The notes under the pieces: generated by a model
What the model saw: the letters and a program-made list of their open reading frames with translations, nothing else
Told to the model about the DNA's origin: nothing
Databases searched by the model: none
NCBI RefSeq assembly: GCF_947077765.1
Contig: NZ_CAMTTF010000001.1
Location: 248,001 to 312,000 of the forward strand
Source of the DNA: Salinibacter grassmerensis
GTDB taxonomy: Bacteria; Bacteroidota; Rhodothermia; Rhodothermales; Salinibacteraceae
Direction: 5' to 3'
DNA length: 64,000 nt
Shown: piece by piece, positions 35,348 to 44,971 of the stretch
Layout: every line of letters starts with the position of its first letter
Position numbering within the stretch: position 1 is the stretch's first letter
Translations under genes and position numbers: made by a program

Positions 35348-36319
35348 TCACCGCCGGAAGAAGTGCGCCAGCACGACGCCGAGTGCAACCCAGCCCAGGC
35401 GGGCGGGCCAGGAGGAGGACCGGGACTGCTCGGAGCGCGGCGACGATGAGCTCTCAACAGGGGACACGGTCTCCTCGGAGGAGAACGCCAGGTGCGCAGT
35501 TCGACGGGCGTAGACGGTCGTCAGTTCGGCCCCGAGAAAAAAGATCTGTGCTGAGTAATAGACCCACAGCAGCAGGGCGACGAGCGCTCCCGCGGCTCCG
35601 TACGACGAGGTGACGGAGGCCCGCCCCAGGTACCAGCCGAGGCCCCAGGTGCCAACCGTCATGAGGGCCGCCGCTCCCGCGGCGCCCAGCCACACGTCTG
35701 CCCAGCGGACCGGCGCATCGGGGAGCGTGCGGTACAGCACGGCGAAGAGGAGCGTGAGGATGACGAGTGCGCCCAGTCGCTCCATCCCCAGCAGGAGCCC
35801 TTGTACCCCCAACTGGTCGGCCAGCCCGACGAGAAGGGTGCTCACCAGTAGGCTGGCGACCACTGTAAGCCCGGCCCCGACGACCAGCAGCAGCGAGAGG
35901 CCCCGGCTCCACAAAAACCCCACGACCCCCGTGAAGCGGGGCGTGGCGCCCCAGATCGTATTGAGTGCGTCCTGTAGGCGGGCGAACAGGGCCGTGGCCC
36001 CGACGACCAGCGCGAGACTACTGAGGGCCGTTGCCCAGAGGCCAGTGTCGGGGGCGGCCGCGGCCCCTTCCAGGATGGTCTCCATTAGGGCAGCCCCCTC
36101 GGGCCCGACCACGTCTTGGACCAGTGCCTTGAGCTCTGTCTGCGCCGCCTCGGACCGTTGGCCGTACAGGAGCCCGGCGACGGACAGGGCCAGGACCAGA
36201 AGGGGCGCCAGCGAAAACGTCGCGTAGTAGGCGACCGCCGCCGCCAGCCGCTCCCCGTGGTCGTCGCTGTAGGCGGAAAGCGTATCGAGAACGAGCTGCT
36301 TCGCGTCGGCGAGAGACAT
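35348..36319 (-). CDS. YihY/virulence factor BrkB family membrane protein
   Basis: A 323-residue membrane protein with about six hydrophobic segments. It begins MSLADAKQLVLDTLSAYSDDHGERLAAAVAYYATFSLAPLLVLALS, the family's typical N-terminal hairpin. Later segments include WGATPRFTGVVGFLWSRGLSLLLVVG and GAAGALVALLLWVYYSAQIFFLGAELTTVYA, also family-typical. A Ser-rich loop precedes the final segment (LGWVALGVVLAHFF). These proteins were once called RNase BN but are now regarded as membrane proteins of uncertain function. A following lipoprotein gene may belong to the same transcript. Confidence 0.9.
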   Translation of the reverse strand: MSLADAKQLVLDTLSAYSDDHGERLAAAVAYYATFSLAPLLVLALSVAGLLYGQRSEAAQTELKALVQDVVGPEGAALMETILEGAAAAPDTGLWATALSSLALVVGATALFARLQDALNTIWGATPRFTGVVGFLWSRGLSLLLVVGAGLTVVASLLVSTLLVGLADQLGVQGLLLGMERLGALVILTLLFAVLYRTLPDAPVRWADVWLGAAGAAALMTVGTWGLGWYLGRASVTSSYGAAGALVALLLWVYYSAQIFFLGAELTTVYARRTAHLAFSSEETVSPVESSSSPRSEQSRSSSWPARLGWVALGVVLAHFFRR

Positions 36320-36426
36320 GGCCCCCGGAAAGTGTCTGTCAGAGGTGGCAAGAGAAGCGCCACTCGTGCCCGACGGGCAGGATCACGGAGAGAACCGGCG
36401 AGAGTCCTGCCCGCATAGGCCCTGGA

Positions 36427-37110
36427 TTACTGAACCTCTACCTCGTCGCTGATCTCCATTAGGTCCTCCGGAATAGAGGCGGGAACGGTCCAGAGATAGA
36501 CCGTTTCCTGCCCGATCTTGCCGGGCCCGAGGTCGATGACCCGGTCCGGCTCCCAGTCGCCCATCCGGAAGTCGTGTGAGACGATCCGGTCCCCAGGGTC
36601 GAGCGCCCGAAGCAGTTTCGGGCGCAGCTTCACGTTGATCTCCGGCCACAGGTACAGGGCCACGACCGTCGCCTCGCTCAGGTCGGCCTTGAACAGGTCC
36701 CCCTGTCGAAACTCGACGAGGTCGGAGACCCCGGCCGTCTCCGCGTTTTCGCGGGCCTTGGCGATCAGCTTCGGATCGATCTCGACACCGATGCCGCGGG
36801 CACCGTGTCGCTGGGCGGCGGCGATCGGGATGCGCCCGTCGCCGCTGCCGAGGTCAATCACCACGTCGTTGCTCGTCACGTTGGCCGCCTCGAGCATCTG
36901 GTTCACGACGCGCTGGGACGTGGAGACGTACGGGGCGTCCTTCTCGACGGTGTCTGAGTCAGAGATGACGGCCGACTCGGCCAGAGATTCCTCCTGCAGG
37001 CTTGGGGGAAGCGGGTCTACGGTCTGGCCGGCTCCCCGTTGGGGCAGAACGGCCGCGAGGACGAGGAGAGTCGCGAGGAGGGAAATCGTTGCGGGACGCA
37101 AACGGGACAT
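36427..37110 (-). CDS. Secreted class I SAM-dependent methyltransferase-like protein
   Basis: A 227-residue protein from ATG 37110. It starts with a signal peptide (MSRLRPATISLLATLLVLAAVLP ending near RGAGQT), which is unusual for a methyltransferase because SAM is cytoplasmic. The core has SAM motif I VVIDLGSGDGRIPIAAAQ, GIGVEID, the acidic pair QGDLFKADL and a following YLWPEINVKLRP segment. The length and this last motif resemble the methyltransferase-like proteins near membrane components in several proteobacteria. Possibly the segment is a membrane anchor facing the cytoplasm, with the catalytic domain inside. Substrate unknown. Confidence 0.75.
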   Translation of the reverse strand: MSRLRPATISLLATLLVLAAVLPQRGAGQTVDPLPPSLQEESLAESAVISDSDTVEKDAPYVSTSQRVVNQMLEAANVTSNDVVIDLGSGDGRIPIAAAQRHGARGIGVEIDPKLIAKARENAETAGVSDLVEFRQGDLFKADLSEATVVALYLWPEINVKLRPKLLRALDPGDRIVSHDFRMGDWEPDRVIDLGPGKIGQETVYLWTVPASIPEDLMEISDEVEVQ

Positions 37111-37464
37111 TACCGACGGAGAGAAAACAGTCGACAGAACAGCGTGAGTAAGACGCAAAGGCTGAATGCACCGGGCAGACAGCCTGGGTATTGCTTCTCC
37201 CAAACGAGGCGGGCGGAGGGCAGGTCCCGACCCTCACGGCGTGCACCCCTGACGGGTTGGTCAGCGCGGACTGGTGCTGGTGTCGAGGGCACGCCCCCGA
37301 TATCGAGGTTGGGGGGACGGGCGGATCACGGAAAAGTAATCGAATCCTACGAGACCAACTCCTATAATGCCGTTGGTCGATTTTCCCATCCCGCAAACCA
37401 AAACCACGTGCGGGGCGGCACGCGTTACGCTCTTGTCCCCGTGGCGAACGGGAATGCCTGCCTT

Positions 37465-37491
37465 TTGTATCGTACGATGGTTGTATCGTAC
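37465..37491. promoter_or_regulatory. Two 11-bp direct repeats upstream of transketolase
   Basis: The sequence ttgtatcgtac is repeated exactly at 16-bp spacing, with the palindrome atcgtacgat formed within the first copy. It lies about 150 bp before ATG 37642. The layout fits a repeated operator; the regulator is unknown. Confidence 0.4.
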
Positions 37492-37512
37492 CAAAGCTGG
37501 TAGAGACAATGC

Positions 37513-37553
37513 CCAGCCCTGCTTCTGCCTGCGGCAGGCGGGCGGAGGGCTGG
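37513..37553 (+). promoter_or_regulatory. GC-rich stem-loop in the transketolase leader
   Basis: Arms ccagccct (37513-37520) and agggctgg (37546-37553) pair perfectly. Inside is a second hairpin gcctg-cgg-caggc (37527-37539). It could be part of an mRNA control element or an upstream terminator, but no U-run follows. Confidence 0.3.
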
Positions 37554-37641
37554 CTCCCTGCGACCCGGCCGTCCCATCCGAGGAGCGATTTATTCTCTGG
37601 GGGGCAGTTTGATCCCACACTCCAACACACAGCAATACTCC

Positions 37642-39672
37642 ATGGCCACGGACCTTTTTGAGGAGACAGACATCGAGACGCAGACCATCAACACCATTCG
37701 GTTTTTGTCGGCCGATGCGGTCCAGAGGGCCCAGAGCGGCCATCCGGGAACGCCGATGGGGCTGGCGCCGGTGGCCTACGTCCTATGGACGCGGCACCTG
37801 CGGCACAACCCGAAGGACCCGGAGTGGCCGGGGCGGGACCGGTTCGTGCTCTCGGCGGGCCACGCCTCGATGCTTCTGTACAGCCTGCTGCACCTGACCG
37901 GGTACGACCTCTCGATGGAGGAGATCAAGGACTTTCGGCAGTGGGGGAGCCGGACGCCGGGCCATCCGGAGGCCCACATCACAGAAGGTGTGGAGACGAC
38001 GACCGGCCCGCTCGGGCAGGGCTTCGCCAACGGAATCGGCATGGCGATCGCCGAGCGGCTTCTGGCCGACGAGTTCAACGAAGAGGGCTTCCCGCTTTTC
38101 GACCACCGGACCTACGCGATCTGCTCCGATGGGGACCTGATGGAGGGCATCTCGCAGGAGGCCGCCTCCTTGGCGGGCCACCTCGGGCTGGGCAAGCTCG
38201 TCTACTTCTTCGACGACAACGACATCACGATCGATGGGTCCACGGATCTGGCCTTCACCGAGGACGTGGCCGCCCGCTTTGAGGCCTACGGCTGGCACGT
38301 GGCCCACGTGGACGATGCCAATGACCTCGAGGCGGTCGACAGCGCCATTGAAGAGGCGAAGGCCGAGACGGAGCGTCCCTCCTTGATCCGGGTCCAGTCC
38401 CACATCGGCTACGGAAGCCCAAACAAGCAGGACACCGCTGCGGCCCACGGGGCGCCCCTGGGCGAGGAGGAGGTGCGCGGGGCGAAAGAGGCCCTCGGGT
38501 GGCCCACCGACGAGACGTTCTACGTCCCGGACCCAGTCTACGACCACATGCGGGAGGCCGTCTCCGAGGGGGAAGAGGCCCAGACCGAGTGGGAGTCGCT
38601 CCGTGAGGGCTACGCGGAGGCCCACCCCGAGCAGTCTGCCCGGATGGACCGGTGGATGGCGCGGGGGCTGCCGGAGGGCTGGGAGGAGACCCTTCCTACG
38701 TTTGAACCGACCGCGGAGACGGGGGAGGAACTGGCCACCCGCAAGGCCAGCGGCCTGACCCTCGAGGAGTTGGCCCCGGAGCTGGGATACCTGATCGGGG
38801 GCTCGGCGGACCTCACCGGGTCGAACAAGACCGATGTGGAGGAGCGCGGGGACTTTCAGAAGGACAGCCCTGATGGGCGGTACTTCCGGTTCGGGGTGCG
38901 GGAGCACGCGATGGCGGGATTGTCGAACGGGATGGCCCTGCACGGGGGCATTCAGCCCTACGCCGGTACGTTTTTGATTTTTAGCGACTACCTGCGGCCG
39001 TCCCTCCGGCTGAGTGCCCTGATGGAGCAGCCGGTCGTGTACGTGTTTACCCACGACTCAATCGGGCTCGGGGAGGATGGGCCGACCCACCAGCCGGTTG
39101 AGCACCTGATGGCCCTGCGGGCAATTCCGGGGGCGACCCTGATCCGGCCGGCTGACGCGAACGAGGCGGCCCAGGCGTGGGGGGCGGCCGTGACCCAGAC
39201 GGACGGGCCGACGGCGCTGGCCTTGACGCGGCAGACCCTGCCCATCGTCGACCGGACGGAGCTGACAACGGCGGAGGGGCTGCACCGAGGCGCCTACATC
39301 CTGCGGGAGGCGGCGGGCCAGCCGGACGTGGTGCTGATCGGAACCGGGAGCGAGGTGACCTGCGCCCTGCAGGCGGCCCGCGATCTGGAGGCGGAGGGCA
39401 TCGGGGCGCAGGTGGTGTCGATGCCGTCATGGGAGCTGTTTGAGGCCCAGTCGGAGACGTACCGGCGGAAGGTGCTGCCGCCGTCGGTGGAGGCGCGCGT
39501 CTCGATCGAGGCGGGGGTGACGCAGGGATGGGAGCGCTACGTTGGCATGGGCGGCACCGCGATCGGTGTGGACCGGTTTGGGGCCTCGGCGCCCGGAGAA
39601 ACCGTCATGGAAAAGTACGGCCTGACCGCCGAGCGGGTCGCCGAGGAAGCCCGAACACTGGTACAGGGGTAA
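37642..39672 (+). CDS. tkt: Transketolase
   Basis: A 676-residue transketolase; ATG 37642 ([14 protein letters not shown]) is chosen over an upstream TTG at 37609. The enzyme transfers two-carbon units between sugar phosphates, with thiamine diphosphate, in the non-oxidative pentose phosphate pathway. Visible motifs: [12 protein letters not shown] near 32-43, the TPP motif with CSDGDLMEG near 160 and a following N near [10 protein letters not shown], and the catalytic Glu in [22 protein letters not shown] near 421. LTRQTLP and GTGSEV occur in the C-terminal domain. Length and motifs match full-length bacterial enzymes. The transaldolase gene follows 100 bp downstream, giving a pentose phosphate pair. 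Strongly acidic composition fits a halophile. Confidence 0.96.
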   Translation: MATDLFEETDIETQTINTIRFLSADAVQRAQSGHPGTPMGLAPVAYVLWTRHLRHNPKDPEWPGRDRFVLSAGHASMLLYSLLHLTGYDLSMEEIKDFRQWGSRTPGHPEAHITEGVETTTGPLGQGFANGIGMAIAERLLADEFNEEGFPLFDHRTYAICSDGDLMEGISQEAASLAGHLGLGKLVYFFDDNDITIDGSTDLAFTEDVAARFEAYGWHVAHVDDANDLEAVDSAIEEAKAETERPSLIRVQSHIGYGSPNKQDTAAAHGAPLGEEEVRGAKEALGWPTDETFYVPDPVYDHMREAVSEGEEAQTEWESLREGYAEAHPEQSARMDRWMARGLPEGWEETLPTFEPTAETGEELATRKASGLTLEELAPELGYLIGGSADLTGSNKTDVEERGDFQKDSPDGRYFRFGVREHAMAGLSNGMALHGGIQPYAGTFLIFSDYLRPSLRLSALMEQPVVYVFTHDSIGLGEDGPTHQPVEHLMALRAIPGATLIRPADANEAAQAWGAAVTQTDGPTALALTRQTLPIVDRTELTTAEGLHRGAYILREAAGQPDVVLIGTGSEVTCALQAARDLEAEGIGAQVVSMPSWELFEAQSETYRRKVLPPSVEARVSIEAGVTQGWERYVGMGGTAIGVDRFGASAPGETVMEKYGLTAERVAEEARTLVQG

Positions 39673-39772
39673 GGTCACGAGGCCTGTCCCCTGCCCGCCG
39701 GGTGGGGGAGATCGGCCCGCCCCCTGACTCCTCAGCAAGACACATTCTCAGGTCAATCAAACCCGACGCACC

Positions 39773-40453
39773 ATGAAATTCTTTGTAGACACCGCCAACC
39801 TTGAGGAAATCCGCGAGGCCAACGACATGGGCGTGCTCGACGGGGTCACCACGAACCCCTCCCTGGTAAAGGCGGAGGGCAACGTGGACTTCCACGAGCG
39901 CGTGCTGGAGATCTGCCAGACCGTCGACGGGGACGTGTCCGCGGAGGTGACGGCGACGGAGTTCGACGGCATGATGGAGGAGGCCCACACCCTGGCCCAG
40001 ATCCACGATAACGTCGTCGTCAAAATTCCGCTCATCAAAGAGGGCATCAAGGCGCTCCGCGCCCTCGACGACGAGGGGATTCCCACGAACTGCACGCTCT
40101 GCTTCTCGCCGACGCAGGCCCTGCTGGCGGCCAAGGCCGGGGCGGACTACATCAGTCCGTTCATCGGGCGCATCGACGACATCTCGTCCGACGGCATGGG
40201 CCTAATCGAGGAGATCGTGCAGATCTACGACAACTACGAGTTTGAGACCGATATCCTTGCCGCCTCCATCCGACACCCCACCCACGTGAAACGGGCGGCC
40301 CTGGCCGGCGCCGACGTGGCGACGATGCCGTTCGAGACGATGACGACCCTGCTGGAGCACCCGCTAACGGACCGCGGGCTGGAGCGCTTTCTGGAGGACT
40401 GGGAGGACTACAGGGAAACCCGAGACGAGGAGCCCGCCACTCCGACGGCGTAG
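39773..40453 (+). CDS. tal: Transaldolase (small TalC/MipB type)
   Basis: A 226-residue transaldolase of the compact single-domain type. The start [16 protein letters not shown] is the classic N-terminus of this family. The Schiff-base lysine is in [12 protein letters not shown] (Lys84), and GVTTNPSLV (residues 24-32), with [26 protein letters not shown] at 106-131, completes the site. The family includes true transaldolases and fructose-6-phosphate aldolases; a Tyr versus Phe at one active-site position separates them, and I cannot decide this by eye. Transketolase lies just upstream, so pentose phosphate transaldolase is favoured. Confidence 0.93.
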   Translation: MKFFVDTANLEEIREANDMGVLDGVTTNPSLVKAEGNVDFHERVLEICQTVDGDVSAEVTATEFDGMMEEAHTLAQIHDNVVVKIPLIKEGIKALRALDDEGIPTNCTLCFSPTQALLAAKAGADYISPFIGRIDDISSDGMGLIEEIVQIYDNYEFETDILAASIRHPTHVKRAALAGADVATMPFETMTTLLEHPLTDRGLERFLEDWEDYRETRDEEPATPTA

Positions 40454-40473
40454 TGTGACCCGCAACGACCGCA

Positions 40474-40487
40474 CTGCGGGCCCGCAG
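40474..40487. terminator. Palindrome between convergent transaldolase and symporter genes
   Basis: ctgcggg is directly followed by its complement cccgcag, giving a perfect 14-bp palindrome in the 92-bp convergent gap. It could act as a bidirectional terminator stem, but there is no U-run. Confidence 0.25.
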
Positions 40488-40545
40488 GGCGTCATGGGGG
40501 TGAACTCTGTCCCGCCCCGCGGACGCGTCACCGTGAGCGAGCGCC

Positions 40546-42168
40546 CTACCAGAAGAAGGCATAGAGCGCGGCGGTGATGGCGAGGATGCCAAAGGCCGCC
40601 ACGTTGTAAATTGGGTCTCGCTCGTGTTCGATGCTTCCGACGTCGATCGCCTTCGGGTGGTCCTCCCCTTTGTTCTCCACCAGGGAAATCGCGACGATCA
40701 GGGCGACGGAGATAAAGAACACGATCAGCATGCGGTTCAGGAACGCAATCCCCGGCGTCCAGAACTTGAAGGCCGCCGAGAGCGGAATGCTCAGGACCGC
40801 GGAGACCAGGGCCGCGTTTGGGGTTGCCTTGCTCCAGAAGAGGCCCAGAACGAAGATGGCCAGCACCCCGGGGCTCACAAACCCGGTGTACTCCTGAATG
40901 TACTGGAAGACCTGGTCGAGGTCGGCTAGCTGTGGGGCCAGGGCGGCGGCCACCACAATGCAAACCAGCGCGACCGCCCGCCCAATCCGTACCAGGCGCC
41001 GCTCGGACACCGTCTCCTGGCTGGTGTAGTTGCGGTAGAGATCCATCGTGAAAATCGTGGAGGCGCTGTTCATCATCGACGCCAGCGACGAGATGATTGC
41101 CGCCACCAGCGCCGCGAAGGCGAGCCCACGGAAGCCAGATCCCACGTACTCGCCCAACAGCCAGGGATAGGCCTCGTCGCCCCGCTGGATGGGGGCGTCC
41201 AACGCGAACGCCACGATGCCCGGCACCACCACGATGAGGGGCAGGAGCAGCTTCAGGTAGGCGGCGAAGGCCAGGCCGCGCTGGGCCTCCTTCAGGCTCT
41301 TGGCCGCCAGGGCACGCTGGATGATGTACTGGTTGCAGCCCCAGTAGAACAGGTTGGCCACCCACAGGCCGCCGAGCAGCACGCTCAGGCCGGGAAGGAG
41401 CTGGTAGGCATCCTGCAGCTGCCCCTCGTCGTTGCGGTACATCAGCTCCCCCTCGAACAGAATCATGTTGAAGCGATTGCCCGCGTCGCCCATCAATTGC
41501 GTGAAGCCCCCGATGACCCCGGCCTCACTGCCGCCGTAGGCGTCGAGCGCCACCCAGGTCGTGAGAAGCCCCCCGCCGACCAGCACCACCACCTGCACCA
41601 CGTCGGTCCAGGCCACCGCCTTCAGGCCCCCGTACAGGCTGTAGGCGGTGGCGACGAGGGCGAGCCCGAAGACCGACGCCCAGAGCGGAAAGCCCATGAT
41701 GACGTTGATCGACAGGCCGCCCATGTAGAGCACGGAGGTGAGGTTCACGAACACGTACACCAGCAGCCAGAAAATGGCGAGCAGCATCCGTACTCGCCCG
41801 TCGTAGCGCTCTTCCAGGAACTGCGGCATCGTGTAGATCTCCTTCTCCAGGTAAATCGGGAGAAAGAACCAGGCGATCACCAGTAGGGTCACCGCTGCCA
41901 TCCACTCGTAGGAGGCGATGGCCAGGCCCACCCGAAAGCCCGAGCCGCTCATGCCGATGAACTGCTCGGCGGAAATGTTGGCCGCGATCAGTGAGGAGCC
42001 GATCGCCCAGAACGGGAGCGCCTTGCTGGCCAGGAAGTAGTCGGCACTGTCTTTCTCCTCCCCCTCCTCCTCCTGAGACACCCAGAGGCCGAGGCCGACG
42101 ATGACGAAGAGGTAGACGCCGAAGATGAGGTAGTCCAGCGTCGTGAACGCAACGGCGGCGGAGTCCAT
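40546..42168 (-). CDS. Sodium/solute symporter (SSS family, sugar-type)
   Basis: A 540-residue membrane protein with about 13-14 hydrophobic segments, matching SGLT-like symporters. Landmarks: FTTLDYLIFGVYLFVIVGLGLWVS at the start, FFLPIYLEKEIYTMPQFLEERYDGRVRM, YGGLKAVAWTDVVQVVVLVGGG, NLFYWGCNQYIIQRALAAKSLKEAQRGLAFAAYLKLLLPLI and LASMMNSASTIFTMDLYRNY. The NQY-IQRALAAKSL segment is characteristic of sodium-sugar (galactose/glucose) members. A decayed galactokinase piece lies 280 bp upstream on the other strand, suggesting that the transporter once worked beside a galactose pathway. In a halophile the sodium gradient would drive uptake. Confidence 0.9.
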   Translation of the reverse strand: MDSAAVAFTTLDYLIFGVYLFVIVGLGLWVSQEEEGEEKDSADYFLASKALPFWAIGSSLIAANISAEQFIGMSGSGFRVGLAIASYEWMAAVTLLVIAWFFLPIYLEKEIYTMPQFLEERYDGRVRMLLAIFWLLVYVFVNLTSVLYMGGLSINVIMGFPLWASVFGLALVATAYSLYGGLKAVAWTDVVQVVVLVGGGLLTTWVALDAYGGSEAGVIGGFTQLMGDAGNRFNMILFEGELMYRNDEGQLQDAYQLLPGLSVLLGGLWVANLFYWGCNQYIIQRALAAKSLKEAQRGLAFAAYLKLLLPLIVVVPGIVAFALDAPIQRGDEAYPWLLGEYVGSGFRGLAFAALVAAIISSLASMMNSASTIFTMDLYRNYTSQETVSERRLVRIGRAVALVCIVVAAALAPQLADLDQVFQYIQEYTGFVSPGVLAIFVLGLFWSKATPNAALVSAVLSIPLSAAFKFWTPGIAFLNRMLIVFFISVALIVAISLVENKGEDHPKAIDVGSIEHERDPIYNVAAFGILAITAALYAFFW

Positions 42169-42505
42169 GTATCAGTGCGCAGTGGTGAAATGGACACAGA
42201 GAAGTGAAGGCGCGCTTCCAGTTCCGAGCGAGCGCCTCCAAAAAAGCGCTCCCAAAGCGCAGGCGCAAGGGGGAGGGCGACCGTTGGCGAAAATAAAGCA
42301 GCAGCACGACCTCTGGAGCCGGGGGCGCGATAGGCAAAAATGAGCCTGCATTCGTCGGTGAGGGACCTACACCGCCGGTGTGGATGCCTCGGGCAGAGAT
42401 ATTGCACCGGCCCCGAGGGACGGCCTGTGGAAATGAAAAATGGACAGAGCGCGGAGGTGCACATCAATCGCTGTCCGGGCCGACTACTGAAATTATTTTC
42501 CCTCC
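42169..42505. other. Intergenic part beside the galactokinase relic
   Basis: About 340 bp with no gene. It should hold the symporter promoter on the minus strand. Confidence 0.3.
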
Positions 42506-42550
42506 TTGCCGGGCCCTTGTCGGGCAAAGGTCCGTGCTCACAGATTTCAG

Positions 42551-42705
42551 AGGGCGTGGACACTGAGCAGCAGCGCGGCCCTGGAGGTGGCCACTGCATG
42601 TGCCCTTGACGAGGCGTTCGGGAGCGAATTTGACCGAATGGCGCTGGCGGAGGCGTACGCGGACCGGTTCGGCGAAGAGTTGGAGGTGCTGGCCTGTCGG
42701 CCCGC
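42551..42705 (+). pseudogene. Galactokinase (GHMP kinase) remnant
   Basis: In one plus-strand frame the DNA reads WTLSSSAALEVATACALDEA and then FGSEFDRMALAEAYADRFGEEL. LSSSAALEVA is the ATP-binding motif II of galactokinase and other GHMP kinases, followed by the usual helix. The N-terminal GEHTDY part is not visible and the expected EN.(V)G..GIMDQ segment is absent after it, so this is a decayed piece, not a working gene. The frame runs on, but without recognisable galactokinase sequence. Its place beside a sugar symporter supports the reading. Confidence 0.65.
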
Positions 42706-42862
42706 CCCCGGTCCCCGTACGGCCCGTCGCTGCATCCCGGGCCCTGGTTGGGATGTCCAGCCCGCATCCCGGCGAGTGCGTTGGCTTTGGACCCCGAACG
42801 CACTTCGCCCGGGCGGGCGGGGCGAGCGCAGCGGAAGTCATGGGACCTGGACGTCCTGCACA

Positions 42863-43861
42863 CTACTCAATTTCCTCGGGGATCGACAGGTCGTCGAGGT
42901 CCTCCATGTCGTCCCCCACCGCCTCGGCGGCGGTCGTCCCCGTGTAGGCGAGGAAGTTGAGGCCGCGGTCGAGCAGGCTCTGGGCCAGAAGCATGCTCGC
43001 GAGGGGCGCCTCCGGAATTTGGAGCGGTCCGGACAGGCCGACGCCGGCACTCATGAACACGAGGCCCCGGGATGGCACGAACGGGACCTGCTGGATCACG
43101 ATGTAAAGCGCGAGCAGGGTGATCCAGGTGCCCGCCGAGACCTCCGGGATGACGACGGCCCACTGCGTTACCTGCAGGCCATTGTTGAGGACGAAGCGAG
43201 CAAAGTGGCCGGCGGCGAAAAGCCAGAGCAGCGACGACGGGAGGGAGAGGATGGAGCGCCGAAAGGCCACGACGACGCTCACGAGGATAATCAGCACGGC
43301 GACGCCGGCCCCGAGCGTGTAGGCTTCCGACGGCAAATACTGGCGGAGCAGTTCGATCTGGCCCGTGAGGAAGAACACGGCCAGCAGCCCAAAGGCCACG
43401 CTGGTGGACGCGACCGAGGAGATCACCACGTTGTCCTTCACGGTGCGGAGCACGGTTCCCGTGCCCAGATTGGTCTCGCGGCGGGCCCAGAGGTAGAAAT
43501 AGGCCTCTCCGGAGTAGCCGAGCACGTCGTTGTTCAGGACCCGCTTTCGGAAGAGGACCGGCAGGAGGTCGCGGTAGTGGGCGCCCCAGGCCGTGCCGTA
43601 GAGGACCGCCTCCGTGAGGGGCAGGGTGCCGTACATCAGCAGCAGCAGGACGTAGAACCAGGGCGTGGCGGGGAGGGAGCGCGCCACCTCCCCCCACCCG
43701 ATGGTCGTGAGCTCGTAGGCCAGATAGGCCACGATTCCCCCTATGAACAGCCAGCGGAGGCCGGTCAGAATCCACGCTCCTGCCTTGCTTTCGGCAAACC
43801 GAGTCCAGCGGGCACGGAGGGAGGATAGGGCGTCGTAGAACCGCTGGAGCATGAAGCCCAA
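42863..43861 (-). CDS. Integral membrane protein, lysyl-PG synthase-like membrane region (uncertain)
   Basis: A 332-residue protein with about eight hydrophobic segments (ILTGLRWLFIGGIVAYLAYE, PWFYVLLLLMYGTLPLTEAVLY, SVASTSVAFGLLAVFFLTG, LGAGVAVLIILVSVVVAF and others), starting MGFMLQRFY (or MLQRFY three residues in). The C-terminus is acidic and soluble. Its layout resembles the UPF0104 / flippase-like membrane part of phosphatidylglycerol lysyltransferases but I cannot confirm that. It is the last gene of a minus-strand block of sulfotransferase and membrane genes and starts 36 bp after the sulfotransferase stop, so it may take part in the same surface-modification pathway. Confidence 0.6.
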   Translation of the reverse strand: MGFMLQRFYDALSSLRARWTRFAESKAGAWILTGLRWLFIGGIVAYLAYELTTIGWGEVARSLPATPWFYVLLLLMYGTLPLTEAVLYGTAWGAHYRDLLPVLFRKRVLNNDVLGYSGEAYFYLWARRETNLGTGTVLRTVKDNVVISSVASTSVAFGLLAVFFLTGQIELLRQYLPSEAYTLGAGVAVLIILVSVVVAFRRSILSLPSSLLWLFAAGHFARFVLNNGLQVTQWAVVIPEVSAGTWITLLALYIVIQQVPFVPSRGLVFMSAGVGLSGPLQIPEAPLASMLLAQSLLDRGLNFLAYTGTTAAEAVGDDMEDLDDLSIPEEIE

Positions 43862-43897
43862 AGAGCCGAGCGAAAGAGACGGGGAGGGCGATCGAGA

Positions 43898-44971
43898 TTA
43901 GAGGGCAGCGCGCTGCTTCAGCGTATCGTGTAGCGCAGCGGCGCGCTGTTGCGTTTCCGAAGAAAGGCCGGCGGTCTCCACAGAATGGGAGCGGGCCGGG
44001 CGCAACTGATCAGCCTGACCGGTGAACGGGGGTGAATCCATGGAAATGAGACCAGCCAAACGAGAAAGGGCTGTGCGCGGTTCGTCGACGAGACGATCGT
44101 ATGAGAGAAGAACAGTATTTTCGTCGGCGTGGGCCAGTACATGCTCGTAGGCAGCAATCCAGTACTGGACCCAGAAGGAGAGGCACGTGGGTTCGGGGGC
44201 GCTGTCGACCCAGCCGCCGAAGTTTACAGGGCAGAGGCCGTGCCCGAATTCATGGTGCCCGATGGCTTCCATGTATTCCCGCACGAAGTCATCGTCGTCG
44301 TGGAGCCGAAGGAAGCGCTCATGCTGCTGAAGCATGGAGGCTGCCTGCTGAAGTGGGGCCCGGAAAGGGATCAACAACGTACCGTTCTCGAGCGGCCGGG
44401 GTAGAGCCCCGAGGCGGGCAATATTAAGGTTGTTCTTTGAGAGGTAGCGCAAATCGGCCGAAGGGGTCTCCCTCCGTACGGCCACGACCTTGCGCATGTG
44501 AGACTCGTAGAAGGCATCGAATTCAGGGTCGTGGTCGTCAGCCGACCAGGGGTGGATACAACTCCCCCGGTACGCCTCTGGCCAGAAGTGCTTCCAGATC
44601 ATCTCCTCGAAGGCTTCGGGGCTCTCGCCCGACACCTGAAGCCCATCCCCGTGCGCCCGTTCGGTCGTTTGGGTCCCCCCATCGAACTGGTTGGAGAACT
44701 GGTCCCAGAACAGCGGACACAGCAGAAACGGCATGTCCTGATACGTGTGGCTTGCAAACCGGCCCGTATTCCACAGCAGGCGCAGCAAAATGGTCGTGCC
44801 TGAGCGGGGGAGCGCCGTGATAAAGACCGGGTCGTCGACCGAGATCGAGCTGAGGGCATCCCGGTACAGAATGTTCTCCACGTCGGACAGGGCGTGCTGG
44901 GCCGTGCCGGTGCGGAAGGCCGTGCGGTGGAGAAGCCGATCGAGCCATCCGTAGCGGTCCTCGAAGGTCAT
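43898..44971 (-). CDS. Sulfotransferase family protein
   Basis: A 357-residue cytoplasmic-type sulfotransferase. The PAPS-binding P-loop-like motif is ITALPRSGTTILLRLLWNTG near 51-70. A second motif resembling the 3'-phosphate-binding site is in IPFRAPLQQAASMLQQHERFL near 202-222. The C-terminal third has LLSYDRLVDEPRTALSRLAGLI, typical of the family's final beta-strand and helix. It transfers sulfate from PAPS to a lipid, sugar or small molecule; the acceptor is unknown. It overlaps the next upstream gene by 4 bp (ATGA), so those genes are translationally coupled. Confidence 0.82.
   Translation of the reverse strand: MTFEDRYGWLDRLLHRTAFRTGTAQHALSDVENILYRDALSSISVDDPVFITALPRSGTTILLRLLWNTGRFASHTYQDMPFLLCPLFWDQFSNQFDGGTQTTERAHGDGLQVSGESPEAFEEMIWKHFWPEAYRGSCIHPWSADDHDPEFDAFYESHMRKVVAVRRETPSADLRYLSKNNLNIARLGALPRPLENGTLLIPFRAPLQQAASMLQQHERFLRLHDDDDFVREYMEAIGHHEFGHGLCPVNFGGWVDSAPEPTCLSFWVQYWIAAYEHVLAHADENTVLLSYDRLVDEPRTALSRLAGLISMDSPPFTGQADQLRPARSHSVETAGLSSETQQRAAALHDTLKQRAAL

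Larger units (their letters stand above)
37111..37641. other. Intergenic region upstream of transketolase
   Basis: About 530 bp with no gene. It holds a tandem repeat ttgtatcgtac at 37465-37475 and 37481-37491, and a GC-rich nested stem-loop at 37513-37553. A 15-bp sequence (aggcgggcggagggc) occurs at 37208 and again at 37536. Confidence 0.45.

Noticed and set aside
37783-39054. A 423-codon open frame opposite the transketolase gene
   Set aside because: It is an antisense shadow of tkt produced by GC-rich codon use; the product is Arg/Val/Leu rich with no motif.
42506-43828. A 440-codon plus-strand frame
   Set aside because: Only its first part carries galactokinase-like sequence; the rest is an antisense shadow of the membrane-protein gene at 42863-43861.
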